Source of the DNA: Paenibacillus_G elgii_A
GTDB taxonomy: Bacteria > Bacillota > Bacilli > Paenibacillales > NBRC-103111
Reading direction: 5' to 3'
Assembly (NCBI GenBank): GCA_042219835.1
Contig: JBHJMN010000002.1
Location: forward strand, 226,224-290,223
Length of the DNA stretch: 64,000 nucleotides
The position numbers and the translations under genes are program-made. A model generated the notes under the pieces. That model saw nothing but the letters and a program-made list of their open reading frames with translations, ran no database searches and was not told the origin of the DNA. Within the stretch, counting starts at the first letter, position 1, and each line of letters begins with the position of its first letter. This document shows positions 42,812 to 51,722 of this stretch, one piece after another.

Positions 42812-43243
42812 ATGAAGGAAATTTCGGCGGGAGGCGTAGTGTTTCGCAAAATCGGAAACGACGTGCAGGTGCAAATGATTCAGGACCGGTACGGCAAAAT
42901 TACGCTGCCGAAAGGCAAGATGGAAGCCGGGGAAACGATAGAGCAAACGGCGCTGCGCGAAATTCTCGAAGAAACGGGAATTACGGGAACCATCGTGCGT
43001 CCGCTGGAGACGATCACGTACCAATTCGCTATGAACGGAGGAGTCATCGACAAAGAGGTCCACTATTTTCTTGTGGAAGCGACCGGAGGCACCTTGCAGG
43101 CGCAGGTCGAGGAAATTCGCGGCGTCGAATGGCTTCATCCGCTTGAGGCATGGCATCAGCAGACGCATTCCGGATACGGAAACAACGATTCCGTTTTGCA
43201 AAAGGCGCTGAATGCGCTGGGCTATGAAGTGAACGGACAATGA
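42812..43243 (+). CDS. Nudix hydrolase
   Basis: The 143-residue protein has a complete Nudix box, GKMEAGETIEQTALREILEE then TGI, with the REILEETG core that binds the metal. Start region KEISAGGVVFRK resembles Ap4A/MutT-like Nudix enzymes. The substrate is not clear. Three possible starts (GTG 42803, ATG 42806, ATG 42812) follow AGGAAAGG; I take the last for spacing. Confidence 0.88.
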   Translation: MKEISAGGVVFRKIGNDVQVQMIQDRYGKITLPKGKMEAGETIEQTALREILEETGITGTIVRPLETITYQFAMNGGVIDKEVHYFLVEATGGTLQAQVEEIRGVEWLHPLEAWHQQTHSGYGNNDSVLQKALNALGYEVNGQ

Positions 43244-43310
43244 GCAGATTTGACCTGAAGCGGGGGCTCAGCGGCACCTCGTCGTACTAAACATTGGGAG
43301 GACTTCGTCC

Positions 43311-44681
43311 ATGGCTGTCGTCGTATTGCAGAAAAAAAGAAAAAAACGGTTGGAAGAAGGCCATCCATGGGTGTACCGCTCCGAAATCGAACGCGTGGAG
43401 GGCGAAGCGCCGGCGGGAGGGCTCGTATCCGTACATACGAACGCCGGTCAATATTTAGCGACCGGGTATTATAATCCGGCTTCGCAGTTGACTGTGCGGA
43501 TTGTTTCCCGCGAACCGATAGAAGAAATGACGCACGCCTACTTTGTCCGCCGGATTCAAGAATGCAAGGAGCACCGGGAACGGTTTTTGCCGAACGCAGG
43601 GTCGTACCGGCTCGTATACGGCGAGGCGGATTTCCTGCCGGGCCTGATCGTGGACAAGTTTGAGGACGTGCTGGTGGTACAGATTTTGACGCTCGGCATG
43701 GAGCGGGTGCGGGAGGCGGTCGTCTCCGCGTTGGTGGAAGTCATGCAGCCGGCCGGCATTTACGAGCGAAGCGACGTCTCCGTGCGGGAGCTCGAAGGTC
43801 TGGAGCAGCGGACCGGCGTGCTGTACGGCGAATGCCCGCAGCATGTCACGATCCGCGAGAACGGGATCGTCCTGAAAGTGGATATTGCGCAGGGGCAGAA
43901 AACCGGTTATTTCTTCGACCAGCGGGAAAACCGGGCCGCCTTGGAACCGCTCATGAAGGGCTGGGGCCAACGGAGCGGCATTGAGCTGCAGGAGCGGGTG
44001 CTGGACGACGGGACGGTAAAGCGCGTGCCGACCAACCGGAACGGCAGCGAAGTGACGTTTCCCTATTGGGATGGCGCGACGGTCCTGGAATGCTTCTCGC
44101 ATACCGGCAGCTTTACGCTTCATGCATGCCAATTCGGCGCCAAAAAAGTGACGTGCCTCGACATTTCCGAGCATGCCATCGAAACAGCCAAGCGGAACGT
44201 GGAGTTGAACGGTTTCAGCGACCGGGTGGAGTTCGTCGTCGCCGACGCGTTCGATTATCTGCGCGAGCAGGCTCGCGGCTTGGAACTGCGGCAGGAGCGG
44301 GGAAAAGCGGGCGAGCGGAAGGTCGATACGTCTGTGCCGCTTGCCGCGAAAGGCAGAACGTGGGACGTGGTCATTTTGGACCCGCCGGCCTTCGCCAAAT
44401 CGCGGAGCGCGGTCGAAGGAGCTTGCCGAGGCTACAAGGATATTAATCTGCACGGCATGAAGCTGGTAAACGAAGGCGGATACTTGGTGACGGCAAGCTG
44501 CTCTTACCATATGAAGCCGGAGCTGTTCCTCGAAACGATCCACGCGGCCGCCTACGATGCGGGCAAAACTCTGCGCTTGATCGAATTCCGCAATGCCGGC
44601 AAGGACCATCCCCGTATTCTCGGTGTGGAGGAAGGCAACTATTTGAAGTTCGCTATTTTTGAGGTTCGCAGCAAACGATAA
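43311..44681 (+). CDS. RlmI-type PUA-domain rRNA (cytosine-5) methyltransferase
   Basis: The 456-residue protein has an N-terminal PUA domain (VVLQKKRKKRLEEGHPWVYR), a central domain with GYFFDQRENR, and a SAM domain with VLECFSHTGSFTLHA and the motif IV VILDPPAFAKSR. E. coli RlmI methylates C1962 of 23S rRNA. It is longer than RlmI because of two insertions, at about residues 218-253 and 318-345. Target is inferred only. Confidence 0.88.
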   Translation: MAVVVLQKKRKKRLEEGHPWVYRSEIERVEGEAPAGGLVSVHTNAGQYLATGYYNPASQLTVRIVSREPIEEMTHAYFVRRIQECKEHRERFLPNAGSYRLVYGEADFLPGLIVDKFEDVLVVQILTLGMERVREAVVSALVEVMQPAGIYERSDVSVRELEGLEQRTGVLYGECPQHVTIRENGIVLKVDIAQGQKTGYFFDQRENRAALEPLMKGWGQRSGIELQERVLDDGTVKRVPTNRNGSEVTFPYWDGATVLECFSHTGSFTLHACQFGAKKVTCLDISEHAIETAKRNVELNGFSDRVEFVVADAFDYLREQARGLELRQERGKAGERKVDTSVPLAAKGRTWDVVILDPPAFAKSRSAVEGACRGYKDINLHGMKLVNEGGYLVTASCSYHMKPELFLETIHAAAYDAGKTLRLIEFRNAGKDHPRILGVEEGNYLKFAIFEVRSKR

Positions 44682-44701
44682 CTGAATCGGCATGGAACAA
44701 G

Positions 44702-44737
44702 CCTTAGTTCGGTACACGCCCGAATTAAGGTTTTTTT
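44702..44737 (+). terminator. Terminator of the RlmI-type gene
   Basis: CCTTAGTTCGG (44702-44712) pairs with CCGAATTAAGG (44720-44730), then seven Ts. Confidence 0.8.
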
Positions 44738-44741
44738 GAAC

Positions 44742-44860
44742 GATATAGAATATATAAATTTTCAACGAAGCTGAACAAATTCTATATCACAAGAAAAACT
44801 TCCGCTAAACCGCGGTCGCTCATCCGTGAATAGACTTCGATAGAAGTTTTTCTTATTTTT
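44742..44860. repeat. Two further stacked inverted repeats
   Basis: GATATAGAAT (44742-44751) pairs with ATTCTATATC (44779-44788). Three bases on, AAGAAAAACTTC (44791-44802) pairs perfectly with GAAGTTTTTCTT (44843-44854), followed by ATTTTTT. The segment lies between a terminator and the next promoter and has no gene. Confidence 0.55.
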
Positions 44861-44872
44861 TGAAGGGTAGAT

Positions 44873-44902
44873 TTGACGTCGGAGAGACCGTTGTATTATG
44901 AT
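44873..44902 (+). promoter_or_regulatory. Promoter of the nitroreductase gene
   Basis: TTGACG (44873-44878) with TATGAT (44897-44902), spacer 18; an alternative TATTAT lies three bases earlier. Confidence 0.5.
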
Positions 44903-44947
44903 CCTTGCGGTAGCTTCTTCATAAATGATTTCGGAGGTGCTGGTCAG

Positions 44948-45550
44948 ATGAATTCGAATATGTCGATAACCGAGGCGATTCGCGGCCGGAGAAGCGTAGG
45001 GCGCGTTAAGAGCGATCCGATTGCGCGGGAGCTGATCGAGCAGCTGCTGGAAGCGGGTAACTGGGCCCCCAGCCACCATGCGACTGAGCCCTGGCGCTTT
45101 TATGTGATGACCGGCGGCGGCCGGCAAGCGTTGGCTGATGCGTATGCAGATATTGCAGCTGAAGGGGCCGCTGGCGTGTCCGGGCAAGAGCTGGAGGAGC
45201 TGCGGGCGAAGCAGGGCGCAAAAGCATTCCGTGCGCCGGTGGTAATCGCCGTTGCCGTGTCTCCGTCCACGGCGAAAGGGGTCAGCCGTATTGAGGAGTT
45301 TGCCGCAGCGCACGCCGCCGTGCAAAATATGCTGCTCATGGCGCACTCGCTCGGACTTGGAGCGATCTGGCGGACCGGGGAGCCGGCCTATCACCCTCGG
45401 ATGAAGCAGGCGTTCGGTCTCGGCGAAGCCGATGCCATCGTAGGATTAGTGTACGTTGGCATTCCGGAGGCGACGCCATCCGAGGGCAAACGTCGTCCGG
45501 CAGCGGACAAAACGGTATGGATGACCGGCGAGGCCGACAGCAAGCTGTAA
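44948..45550 (+). CDS. Nitroreductase-family FMN oxidoreductase
   Basis: The 200-residue protein has the nitroreductase fold signatures AIRGRRSVGRVKSDPI, ELLEAGNWAPSHHATEPWRF-like FMN-binding segment (about residues 29-48) and LLMAHSLGLGAIWRTG. It resembles the YdjA-like short class. GGAGGTG lies eight bases before the ATG at 44948. Electron acceptor not predictable. Confidence 0.9.
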   Translation: MNSNMSITEAIRGRRSVGRVKSDPIARELIEQLLEAGNWAPSHHATEPWRFYVMTGGGRQALADAYADIAAEGAAGVSGQELEELRAKQGAKAFRAPVVIAVAVSPSTAKGVSRIEEFAAAHAAVQNMLLMAHSLGLGAIWRTGEPAYHPRMKQAFGLGEADAIVGLVYVGIPEATPSEGKRRPAADKTVWMTGEADSKL

Positions 45551-45648
45551 CCTGGTTCTCGTACCTTCGCAGGGGCTAATCCGAATCCGTCCGACTTCAG
45601 GTTTGAGCGGATCGGGCGTGTTTGGAAGGTCTGATGCCGGCCGATCTT

Positions 45649-46488
45649 TTAAAGAGCGAGCCCGGCGGACCGGTCCGGAGGCAATCGTTTTAGCAACTGC
45701 TTGCGGGCACGAGCGACGGCTCTGCGGACCGCTGGCGATACATCCTGCTCCAGCTTGGCGAAGGCGGGTGCGAGAAGGTCCCAATGCTCAGCCGCTGCGG
45801 CTGAGGCATACATATTCGTCGCGTGGATGCGGACCGCCTCGTTCGAACTGGCGATCCATACGTCAAGCCGTGCAGCCGTTTCCTCTGGATACGAAGCGAG
45901 CAGCCCCTCACCAAGCGTGAGCGGGCTTATTGCTTTTCCGGCGGAGACCGGGGCGCCCGACATCAGCAGCTCGATCAAATCCAGCAGCGGCCGGCTCCAT
46001 GCCGGATTGCGGTTTTTTGCCGCGATTCGGACGGCGTGAGCGACGGCCGCGACCTCGTGCGGCATAGGCGAGACGGACCATGCGGTGAGCTGCGGATAAA
46101 ACGCCTGAAATTGCTTGACCAGCAGCGTTCCGCAGGCTTCGCCCGTCCAGCGCCGGACGGTGGCGTGCGGGCTTTCGGCCAAGAAGCGCAGCTGTTCGGC
46201 TGTCTCGTCAGGAGCGACTGTGTAATGACCGGACAATAGAAAGACGGCAAGCTCCTGCGCCGTTTCGTCCCCGGATTGGGCGAGTCCGGAAGCCAGGCAG
46301 ACGAGCCGCTTCGGATCGGGCAGCGCGGCTTCGATCACCTGCAGCGCTTGATGCTTGACGGCGCGCGCCTGTTTATCGGGCAGCGTGCCGAGGACCGGGC
46401 CCAAGACAGCCGTTAAGGCGGAAGCCGAGCCGCAGGAGGCGGCGTCCGCCGCATCGCGCTTCCAATCTTGTTCGGCAAGCGGCATCAT
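45649..46488 (-). CDS. Alpha-helical, HEAT-repeat-like protein of unknown function
   Basis: The 279-residue protein is predicted all-helical with repeating Leu/Ala patterns like HEAT or DNA-alkylation-repeat units (EQLRFLAESPHATVRRWTGE; WIASSNEAVRIHATNMYASA). The end is basic (RRAVARARKQLLKRLPPDRS). I do not recognise a named family. The start at 46488 follows GGAGGAA with seven bases; the frame is open far upstream but that part crosses the gnd promoter. It is divergent from gnd. Confidence 0.7.
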   Translation of the reverse strand: MMPLAEQDWKRDAADAASCGSASALTAVLGPVLGTLPDKQARAVKHQALQVIEAALPDPKRLVCLASGLAQSGDETAQELAVFLLSGHYTVAPDETAEQLRFLAESPHATVRRWTGEACGTLLVKQFQAFYPQLTAWSVSPMPHEVAAVAHAVRIAAKNRNPAWSRPLLDLIELLMSGAPVSAGKAISPLTLGEGLLASYPEETAARLDVWIASSNEAVRIHATNMYASAAAAEHWDLLAPAFAKLEQDVSPAVRRAVARARKQLLKRLPPDRSAGLAL

Positions 46489-46638
46489 AATAAATTCCTC
46501 CGTTTCAAACGTTTCGTTGTTATATCTTACCACGATATTACCAAACATACGTTCTACGGGCAAGGCATTTGTTCCGGCGCAAGACGGAGCTGTTCCGAAA
46601 TTCAATGCTCTTAAGACAGAGGAGGAGAGCAATTCGTA

Positions 46639-46667
46639 GTTTACAGACAAGCAGGATAGAGGTATAT
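46639..46667 (+). promoter_or_regulatory. Promoter of the gluconate operon
   Basis: TTTACA (46639-46644) and TATATT (46662-46667), spacer 17, lie just upstream of a GntR-type operator. Confidence 0.6.
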
Positions 46668-46684
46668 TATCTTTAAACACATGA

Positions 46685-46702
46685 ATACTTGTATACAAGT
46701 AC
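46685..46702. promoter_or_regulatory. GntR operator 1, before gnd
   Basis: ATACTTGTATACAAGTAC contains a 14-bp perfect palindrome and matches the B. subtilis GntR operator core ACTTGTATACAAGT. It lies just downstream of the promoter, so bound GntR should block transcription; gluconate would release it. Confidence 0.85.
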
Positions 46703-46726
46703 ACAATATTTGTTGAGGTGATAATG

Positions 46727-47626
46727 ATGAAGCTAGGGATGATCGGGCTTGGAAAAATGGGGTTCAACCTCGTGCAAAATTTGCTTCAGCAGCAGCATGA
46801 GGTGGTGGTGTATGACGTCAATCCCGAACCGGGAAAGAAACTGCAAGAACGCGGCGCAGATCTTTCTGCTTCCGTCAACGAGCTGATAGAGAAGCTGGAA
46901 GCTCCCCGCATCGTCTGGATCATGGTACCAGCCGGTTCGATTGTGGATCAGGTGATCGACACGGTTAGTCCGCTGCTGGAGCAAGGGGATATCGTGATTG
47001 ACGGCGGGAACTCCCACTACAAGCAATCGGTGGCCCGTGCGGATAAGCTGAAGGAACGGGGCATCCATTTTTTCGACGTGGGAACATCGGGAGGCACGGA
47101 GGGTGCGGCCCATGGCGGCTGCTTCATGATCGGCGGCGACCAGGACGCGTTTGGAACCATTGAACCGCTGTTTCAAGACATCGCGGTAGACAAAGGCTAT
47201 TTGTATGCCGGCGGCCACGGCAGCGGGCATTTTCTCAAGATGGTCCATAACGGCATTGAGTACGGCATGATGCAATCGATTGCAGAAGGCTTTGAAATTT
47301 TATCGAAAAGTCAGTTTGATTTCAATTACGAAGAGGTTGCGCGGGTTTGGGCGAACGGTTCGGTAATTCGGGGATGGCTGATGGAGCTGACCCAAAACGC
47401 GTTTTCCAAAGATCCTAAGCTGGACGAGATTCGGGGAATTATGAAAAGCTCCGGAGAAGGAAAATGGACGGTTCAAACGGCGCTCGATATGGAAATCAGC
47501 ACGCCGGTCATCGCGTTGTCCCTGTTGATGCGATACCGGTCCATGGAAGACGATACGTTCCACGGCAAGGTGGTTGCCGCTCTGCGCAATGAGTTTGGCG
47601 GTCATGAAGTCGTAAGAAATTCGTAA
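46727..47626 (+). CDS. gnd: 6-phosphogluconate dehydrogenase, short NAD-type form
   Basis: This enzyme oxidises and decarboxylates 6-phosphogluconate to ribulose 5-phosphate. The 299-residue protein has the Rossmann start GMIGLGKMGFNLVQNLL, DGGNSHYKQSV, GTSGGTEGAAHGGC and the catalytic KMVHNGIEYGMMQ. At about 300 residues it is the short class, not the 470-residue one. An acid after the second strand (VVYDVNPE) suggests NAD rather than NADP. It heads the gluconate genes. ATG at 46727 chosen over ATG 46724 and GTG 46718 for spacing from GAGGTG. Confidence 0.92.
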   Translation: MKLGMIGLGKMGFNLVQNLLQQQHEVVVYDVNPEPGKKLQERGADLSASVNELIEKLEAPRIVWIMVPAGSIVDQVIDTVSPLLEQGDIVIDGGNSHYKQSVARADKLKERGIHFFDVGTSGGTEGAAHGGCFMIGGDQDAFGTIEPLFQDIAVDKGYLYAGGHGSGHFLKMVHNGIEYGMMQSIAEGFEILSKSQFDFNYEEVARVWANGSVIRGWLMELTQNAFSKDPKLDEIRGIMKSSGEGKWTVQTALDMEISTPVIALSLLMRYRSMEDDTFHGKVVAALRNEFGGHEVVRNS

Positions 47627-47677
47627 GATCGATTTTCCTGATGGATTCGTTTCGTAACGATGTGATAAAATCTAGAA

Positions 47678-47695
47678 ATACTTGTCTACGATACC
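47678..47695. promoter_or_regulatory. GntR operator 2 (degenerate), before gntR
   Basis: ATACTTGTCTACGATACC keeps a good left half of the operator (ATACTTGT) and a poorer right half, 43 bases upstream of gntR. It probably gives weaker autoregulation. Confidence 0.5.
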
Positions 47696-47738
47696 TTATC
47701 GCGATTATCGAAAAACGGTCTGTATGGGAGAGTTGTTC

Positions 47739-48410
47739 ATGCGTTATCCTGCTGCATGGTTGCAAGGGTTATCTTTGGGAGAAAGAATGGCTTGCGAATT
47801 AAGATTGCAAATTATCGCTGGAAACATAAAACCGGGCGAAGTCATATCCGAAAATAAGGTGGCCGCGGAATTCGGAACAAGCCGGTCGCCGGTCAGGGAA
47901 GCGTTGAAAACATTGTCAAACGAAGGTCTCATTCGCCTGGAAAGAATGGGCGCCGTCGTGAACGGTCTCAGCTCACTGGATGTTGAGGAGCTGTATGACG
48001 TCCGGTTTTTGATCGAGAGCTTTGCGCAGCAGCGATTGGCCGAAGGAAACCACGAGTCGTTGCTTCCCAATCTGAAACGGAACATCGATAAGATGGAATT
48101 GGCGATGAAGCATCGCGATATTGAGGAATTTTCGTATCTGGACTTTTCCTTTCACGAAGCGATCATCGTGGAGGCCAAGCATGCAAGGATCTTGCATTTG
48201 TGGAAAAGCATCCGCCAAATCGTATTGACCGTCATGTACCTTACGACGACGGAGATATTCTCCGAAGGCGAGAACAAACTCAAGTCCGTCATCGATAAGC
48301 ACCGGTCGATTGTCACCGGGCTCGAATCGAAGGACGTCACCGTCATTCAATCTGTCGTTCAGCAATATTTTGCCGACTCGCATAAAACGCTGCATAGCAG
48401 GTTTCCTTAA
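47739..48410 (+). CDS. gntR: Gluconate operon repressor, GntR family (FadR subfamily)
   Basis: The 223-residue protein has a winged helix (about residues 20-80; SENKVAAEFGTSRSPVREAL then KTLSNEGLIRLERMG) and the all-helical FCD effector domain. GntR senses gluconate or a phosphate and releases its operator. The ATG at 47739 follows GGGAGAG by six bases; an upstream in-frame start at 47682 would overlap operator 2. It lies among gnd, gntP and gntK. Confidence 0.9.
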   Translation: MRYPAAWLQGLSLGERMACELRLQIIAGNIKPGEVISENKVAAEFGTSRSPVREALKTLSNEGLIRLERMGAVVNGLSSLDVEELYDVRFLIESFAQQRLAEGNHESLLPNLKRNIDKMELAMKHRDIEEFSYLDFSFHEAIIVEAKHARILHLWKSIRQIVLTVMYLTTTEIFSEGENKLKSVIDKHRSIVTGLESKDVTVIQSVVQQYFADSHKTLHSRFP

Positions 48411-48441
48411 AAGGCCGCTGCTATGCAGGCTTTTCATTGTC

Positions 48442-48459
48442 ATACTTGTCGACAAGTAG
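48442..48459. promoter_or_regulatory. GntR operator 3, before gntP
   Basis: ATACTTGTCGACAAGTAG holds the 14-bp perfect palindrome ACTTGTCGACAAGT. It lies 87 bases upstream of gntP, so gntP-gntK probably have their own controlled promoter. Confidence 0.75.
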
Positions 48460-48545
48460 ACATGTTTGAATTCATTGCCATGCTATAAAAAGGGCATACT
48501 CTGGATACCGAAATCATGCTCGCATGAATAATAAGGAGAGTGCTT

Positions 48546-49907
48546 ATGAACCGTATTTTTGGTCTCGATCCCAACTTGACCTTGATCATTTGGGCGTTAC
48601 TTTCCATTATTTTTCTTGTTGTTCTGATTGCCAGATTCAAATGGAACCCTTTTGTGGCGCTTTTGATTTCTTCGTTGCTTTTAGGATTTTTAGCCGGCAT
48701 GAATTCTGCAGACATCATAAAAGCGGTTACAGGAGGACTTGGCAGCACGCTCGGGACGATCGCCATTGTCATCGGGCTGGGGACGATGCTGGGTAAAATG
48801 ATGGCGGAATCCGGAGGAGCTGAGCGGATCGCGACCACGCTGATCGACCGGTTCGGCGAAAAACGCGTTCACTGGGCGATGATGGTTGTCGGTTTTATTG
48901 TGGGGATTCCCGTGTTTTTCGAGGTTGGGGTCATCCTCTTGATTCCTATCGTATTTATCGTGGCGCGCAAGACGAAAATGTCGCTCTTGCAAATCGGAAT
49001 CCCGCTGCTGGCCGGGCTTTCTACCGTACACGGGCTTGTCCCGCCTCATCCGGCGCCGATGATTGCCATCGCCGCTTATAATGCCGATCTGGGAAAGACG
49101 ATTTTGTATTCCATTCTGATCGGGCTGCCGACGGCCATTATTGCCGGTCCTCTGTTCGGCAAATTAATTGGCAAACGCTTGGCAGTAGAGCCGCCGGCCG
49201 ACCTGGCAGAGCAATTCGCGGCGAAGGATAACCGCGGCCTTCCGGGGTTCGGGATCACGCTGTTCACGATTTTATTGCCCGTCCTTTTCATGCTGATCGG
49301 ATCGATCGCCACCATCGTCGACCCGAAAGCGACGAGCGGCCTCACCCGGTACAGCGCATTTATCGGCCATGAAATTATCGCCTTGCTCATCGCGGTCGTC
49401 TTCTCCTTCTTTTCGCTCGGCTTTGCGAGGGGCTTTAAGAAGGAGGATATTTCTCGCTTTGCCAGCGAGTGTTTGGCCCCGACCGCGACAATCATTCTGA
49501 TCATCGGGGCAGGCGGAGCTTTTAAACAAGTATTGATTAACAGCGGGGTAGGCGGCGCTATTGCCGCGATGGCCGCCCAGTCGCATGTAAACATTATCTT
49601 TTTCGCGTGGTTTGTCGCCGCTCTCATCCGTGTCGCGACAGGGTCGGCCACGGTTGCCATGACGACGGCCGCAGGCATCATTGCTCCTGTCCTTGCGCTG
49701 AATCCGGGCGTGAATGTGGAGCTGGTCGTACTGGCTACGGGCGCAGGATCGCTTGTATTGTCCCACGTGAATGACGCGGGCTTTTGGATGGTGAAGGAAT
49801 TTTTTAACATGAGCGTATCGCAAACATTAAAATCATGGACGGCGATGGAGACGATTTTATCCGTGATGGGACTGGTTTTCATTCTTCTCCTTAGCGCCGT
49901 GGTTTAA
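48546..49907 (+). CDS. gntP: Gluconate permease, GntP family
   Basis: The 453-residue membrane protein has about twelve to fourteen spans and GntP-family blocks: VTGGLGSTLGTIAIVIGLGT, GLVPPHPAPMIAIAAY, and NDAGFWMVKEFFNMS near the end. It imports gluconate with protons. AAGGAG lies seven bases before the ATG at 48546. Confidence 0.95.
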   Translation: MNRIFGLDPNLTLIIWALLSIIFLVVLIARFKWNPFVALLISSLLLGFLAGMNSADIIKAVTGGLGSTLGTIAIVIGLGTMLGKMMAESGGAERIATTLIDRFGEKRVHWAMMVVGFIVGIPVFFEVGVILLIPIVFIVARKTKMSLLQIGIPLLAGLSTVHGLVPPHPAPMIAIAAYNADLGKTILYSILIGLPTAIIAGPLFGKLIGKRLAVEPPADLAEQFAAKDNRGLPGFGITLFTILLPVLFMLIGSIATIVDPKATSGLTRYSAFIGHEIIALLIAVVFSFFSLGFARGFKKEDISRFASECLAPTATIILIIGAGGAFKQVLINSGVGGAIAAMAAQSHVNIIFFAWFVAALIRVATGSATVAMTTAAGIIAPVLALNPGVNVELVVLATGAGSLVLSHVNDAGFWMVKEFFNMSVSQTLKSWTAMETILSVMGLVFILLLSAVV

Positions 49908-49924
49908 GAAAGAGGGTTATTTTA

Positions 49925-51472
49925 TTGAGCCAGCCAGCCTATATGATTGGCGTTGATATCGGAACGACCAGCACGAAAGCCGTCTTATTCGAGGAAAACG
50001 GGAAGGTCGTCACCAAGGCGGACGAGGAATACCCTTTGTATATGCCTACTTCGTCTATAGCCGAGCAGGACCCGGACCGCATATTCCGCGCAGTGATCCA
50101 AACGTTGAAGCGCGTAATGGCGCAAAGCGCCGCGAGGCCCGAGCAAGTCCTGTTTGTCTCCTTCAGCTCGGCCATGCACAGCGTCATTGTGGTCGATGCC
50201 GAAGGCAAGCCGCTAACGCGCTGCATCACCTGGGGGGATAACCGAAGCGCCGCCTGGGCGGAACGCTTGAAGCGGGACATGAACGGGCATGAGATCTATT
50301 TGCGGACGGGGACGCCCATCCATCCGATGTCGCCGCTTTCCAAGCTGCTATGGCTTCGCCACGATCATCAGGTGCTGTTTCAAAACGCCGGCAAATTCAT
50401 CTCGATCAAGGAATATGTGTTTGCCAAGCTGTTCGACGAATACGTGGTCGATTATTCCATCGCTTCAGCGACCGGTCTAATGAATTTGCAGAAGCTGGAC
50501 TGGGACGAGGAAGCGCTGGACGTTGCCGGAGTATCGAGAAATCAACTGTCCAGACTTGTCCCGACGACGTATGCGCTGAAAGGAATGAAATCCATTTTTG
50601 CGGAAGAGACGGGCCTTTCCAGGTCGACCCCGTTTATTGTCGGCGCGAGCGACGGCGTGCTTTCCAACCTTGGCATGAATGCGATCGAGCCCGGAGTCGT
50701 GGCGGCGACCATCGGTACCAGCGGCGCGATCCGCACCGTGATCGACCAGCCTTCAACCGATCCGAAGGGGAGAATCTTCTGCTATGCCCTGACGGAAAAG
50801 CATTGGGTCATCGGCGGAGCGGTCAACAATGGCGGCATGCTGTTCCGTTGGGCGAGGGACGAATTTGCCGCATCGGAGGTCGAAACGGCCAAACGTCTTG
50901 GAATCGACGCCTACGATCTGTTGACGCAAATTGTGGAGAAGGTGAGCCCGGGCTCCGACGGCCTGATTTTTCATCCGTATATGACCGGGGAACGCGCCCC
51001 TTTATGGAATGCGAATGCGAGAGGCTCCTTTTTCGGATTGACGATGCACCATCGCAAGGAGCATATGATCCGCGCCGTGCTGGAAGGGGTTATTTTTAAT
51101 CTGTACACCGTCTTGCTGGCGATGGGGGAGCGGATTGGGCGGCCCAAAAAAATTCATGCTACCGGCGGCTTTGCCCGCTCCTCTCTCTGGCGCCAGATCA
51201 TGGCGGATATTTTCGACCAGGAAGTGGTCGTCCCCCAAAGTTTTGAAAGCTCTTGTCTCGGAGCCGTCGTGCTTGGCTTATACGCGACAGGGAGAGCGGA
51301 TTCGCTGCATATCGTTTCCCGGATGGTCGGCGCAACGCATGTGCATAAGCCGATACGGGAGCATGCCGAAATCTACCATGAGCTTCTGCCCATCTACATT
51401 AAAATCGCGAGAAACATGGGGGAGGAATACGAGGCGATCGCCCGTTTTCAGCAAAAGCGGGAGCGTTTCTAG
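49925..51472 (+). CDS. gntK: Gluconokinase, FGGY family
   Basis: GntK phosphorylates gluconate to 6-phosphogluconate, the substrate of the gnd product upstream. The 515-residue FGGY kinase has the N-terminal phosphate-binding start IGVDIGTTSTKAVLFEENG, the GASDGVLSNLG loop and ATGGFARSSLWRQIMADIF near the C-terminal end. The start is TTG at 49925 after AGAGGG. It closes the gluconate cluster. Confidence 0.94.
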   Translation: MSQPAYMIGVDIGTTSTKAVLFEENGKVVTKADEEYPLYMPTSSIAEQDPDRIFRAVIQTLKRVMAQSAARPEQVLFVSFSSAMHSVIVVDAEGKPLTRCITWGDNRSAAWAERLKRDMNGHEIYLRTGTPIHPMSPLSKLLWLRHDHQVLFQNAGKFISIKEYVFAKLFDEYVVDYSIASATGLMNLQKLDWDEEALDVAGVSRNQLSRLVPTTYALKGMKSIFAEETGLSRSTPFIVGASDGVLSNLGMNAIEPGVVAATIGTSGAIRTVIDQPSTDPKGRIFCYALTEKHWVIGGAVNNGGMLFRWARDEFAASEVETAKRLGIDAYDLLTQIVEKVSPGSDGLIFHPYMTGERAPLWNANARGSFFGLTMHHRKEHMIRAVLEGVIFNLYTVLLAMGERIGRPKKIHATGGFARSSLWRQIMADIFDQEVVVPQSFESSCLGAVVLGLYATGRADSLHIVSRMVGATHVHKPIREHAEIYHELLPIYIKIARNMGEEYEAIARFQQKRERF

Positions 51473-51497
51473 AAAGCTTCAAGCTTCAATCAAGCGG

Positions 51498-51553
51498 AAA
51501 AAGCCGGGAAAAGTGCGCTGTCTTAAAGGGCAGTCCCTTTTCCCGGCTTTTTC
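51498..51553 (+). terminator. Terminator of the gluconate cluster
   Basis: AAAAAGCCGGGAAAA (51498-51512) pairs perfectly over 15 bases with TTTTCCCGGCTTTTT (51538-51552); the 25-base loop has an inner stem. Confidence 0.85.
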
Positions 51554-51722
51554 CTATTTTGCTTAGCCGATACCGCAGCCAAAGAATAAGCCGGGGCGGA
51601 ACGGGTGTTCCGGTGTATTCGATTGTGCTATACTATACCAAAACCTGTCTTTTCCGCAATGTCCGACATTTTGGTAGAATAGTAGAGTTACGTGAATTGA
51701 AGCGAAATTTGGAGGAGCGACT

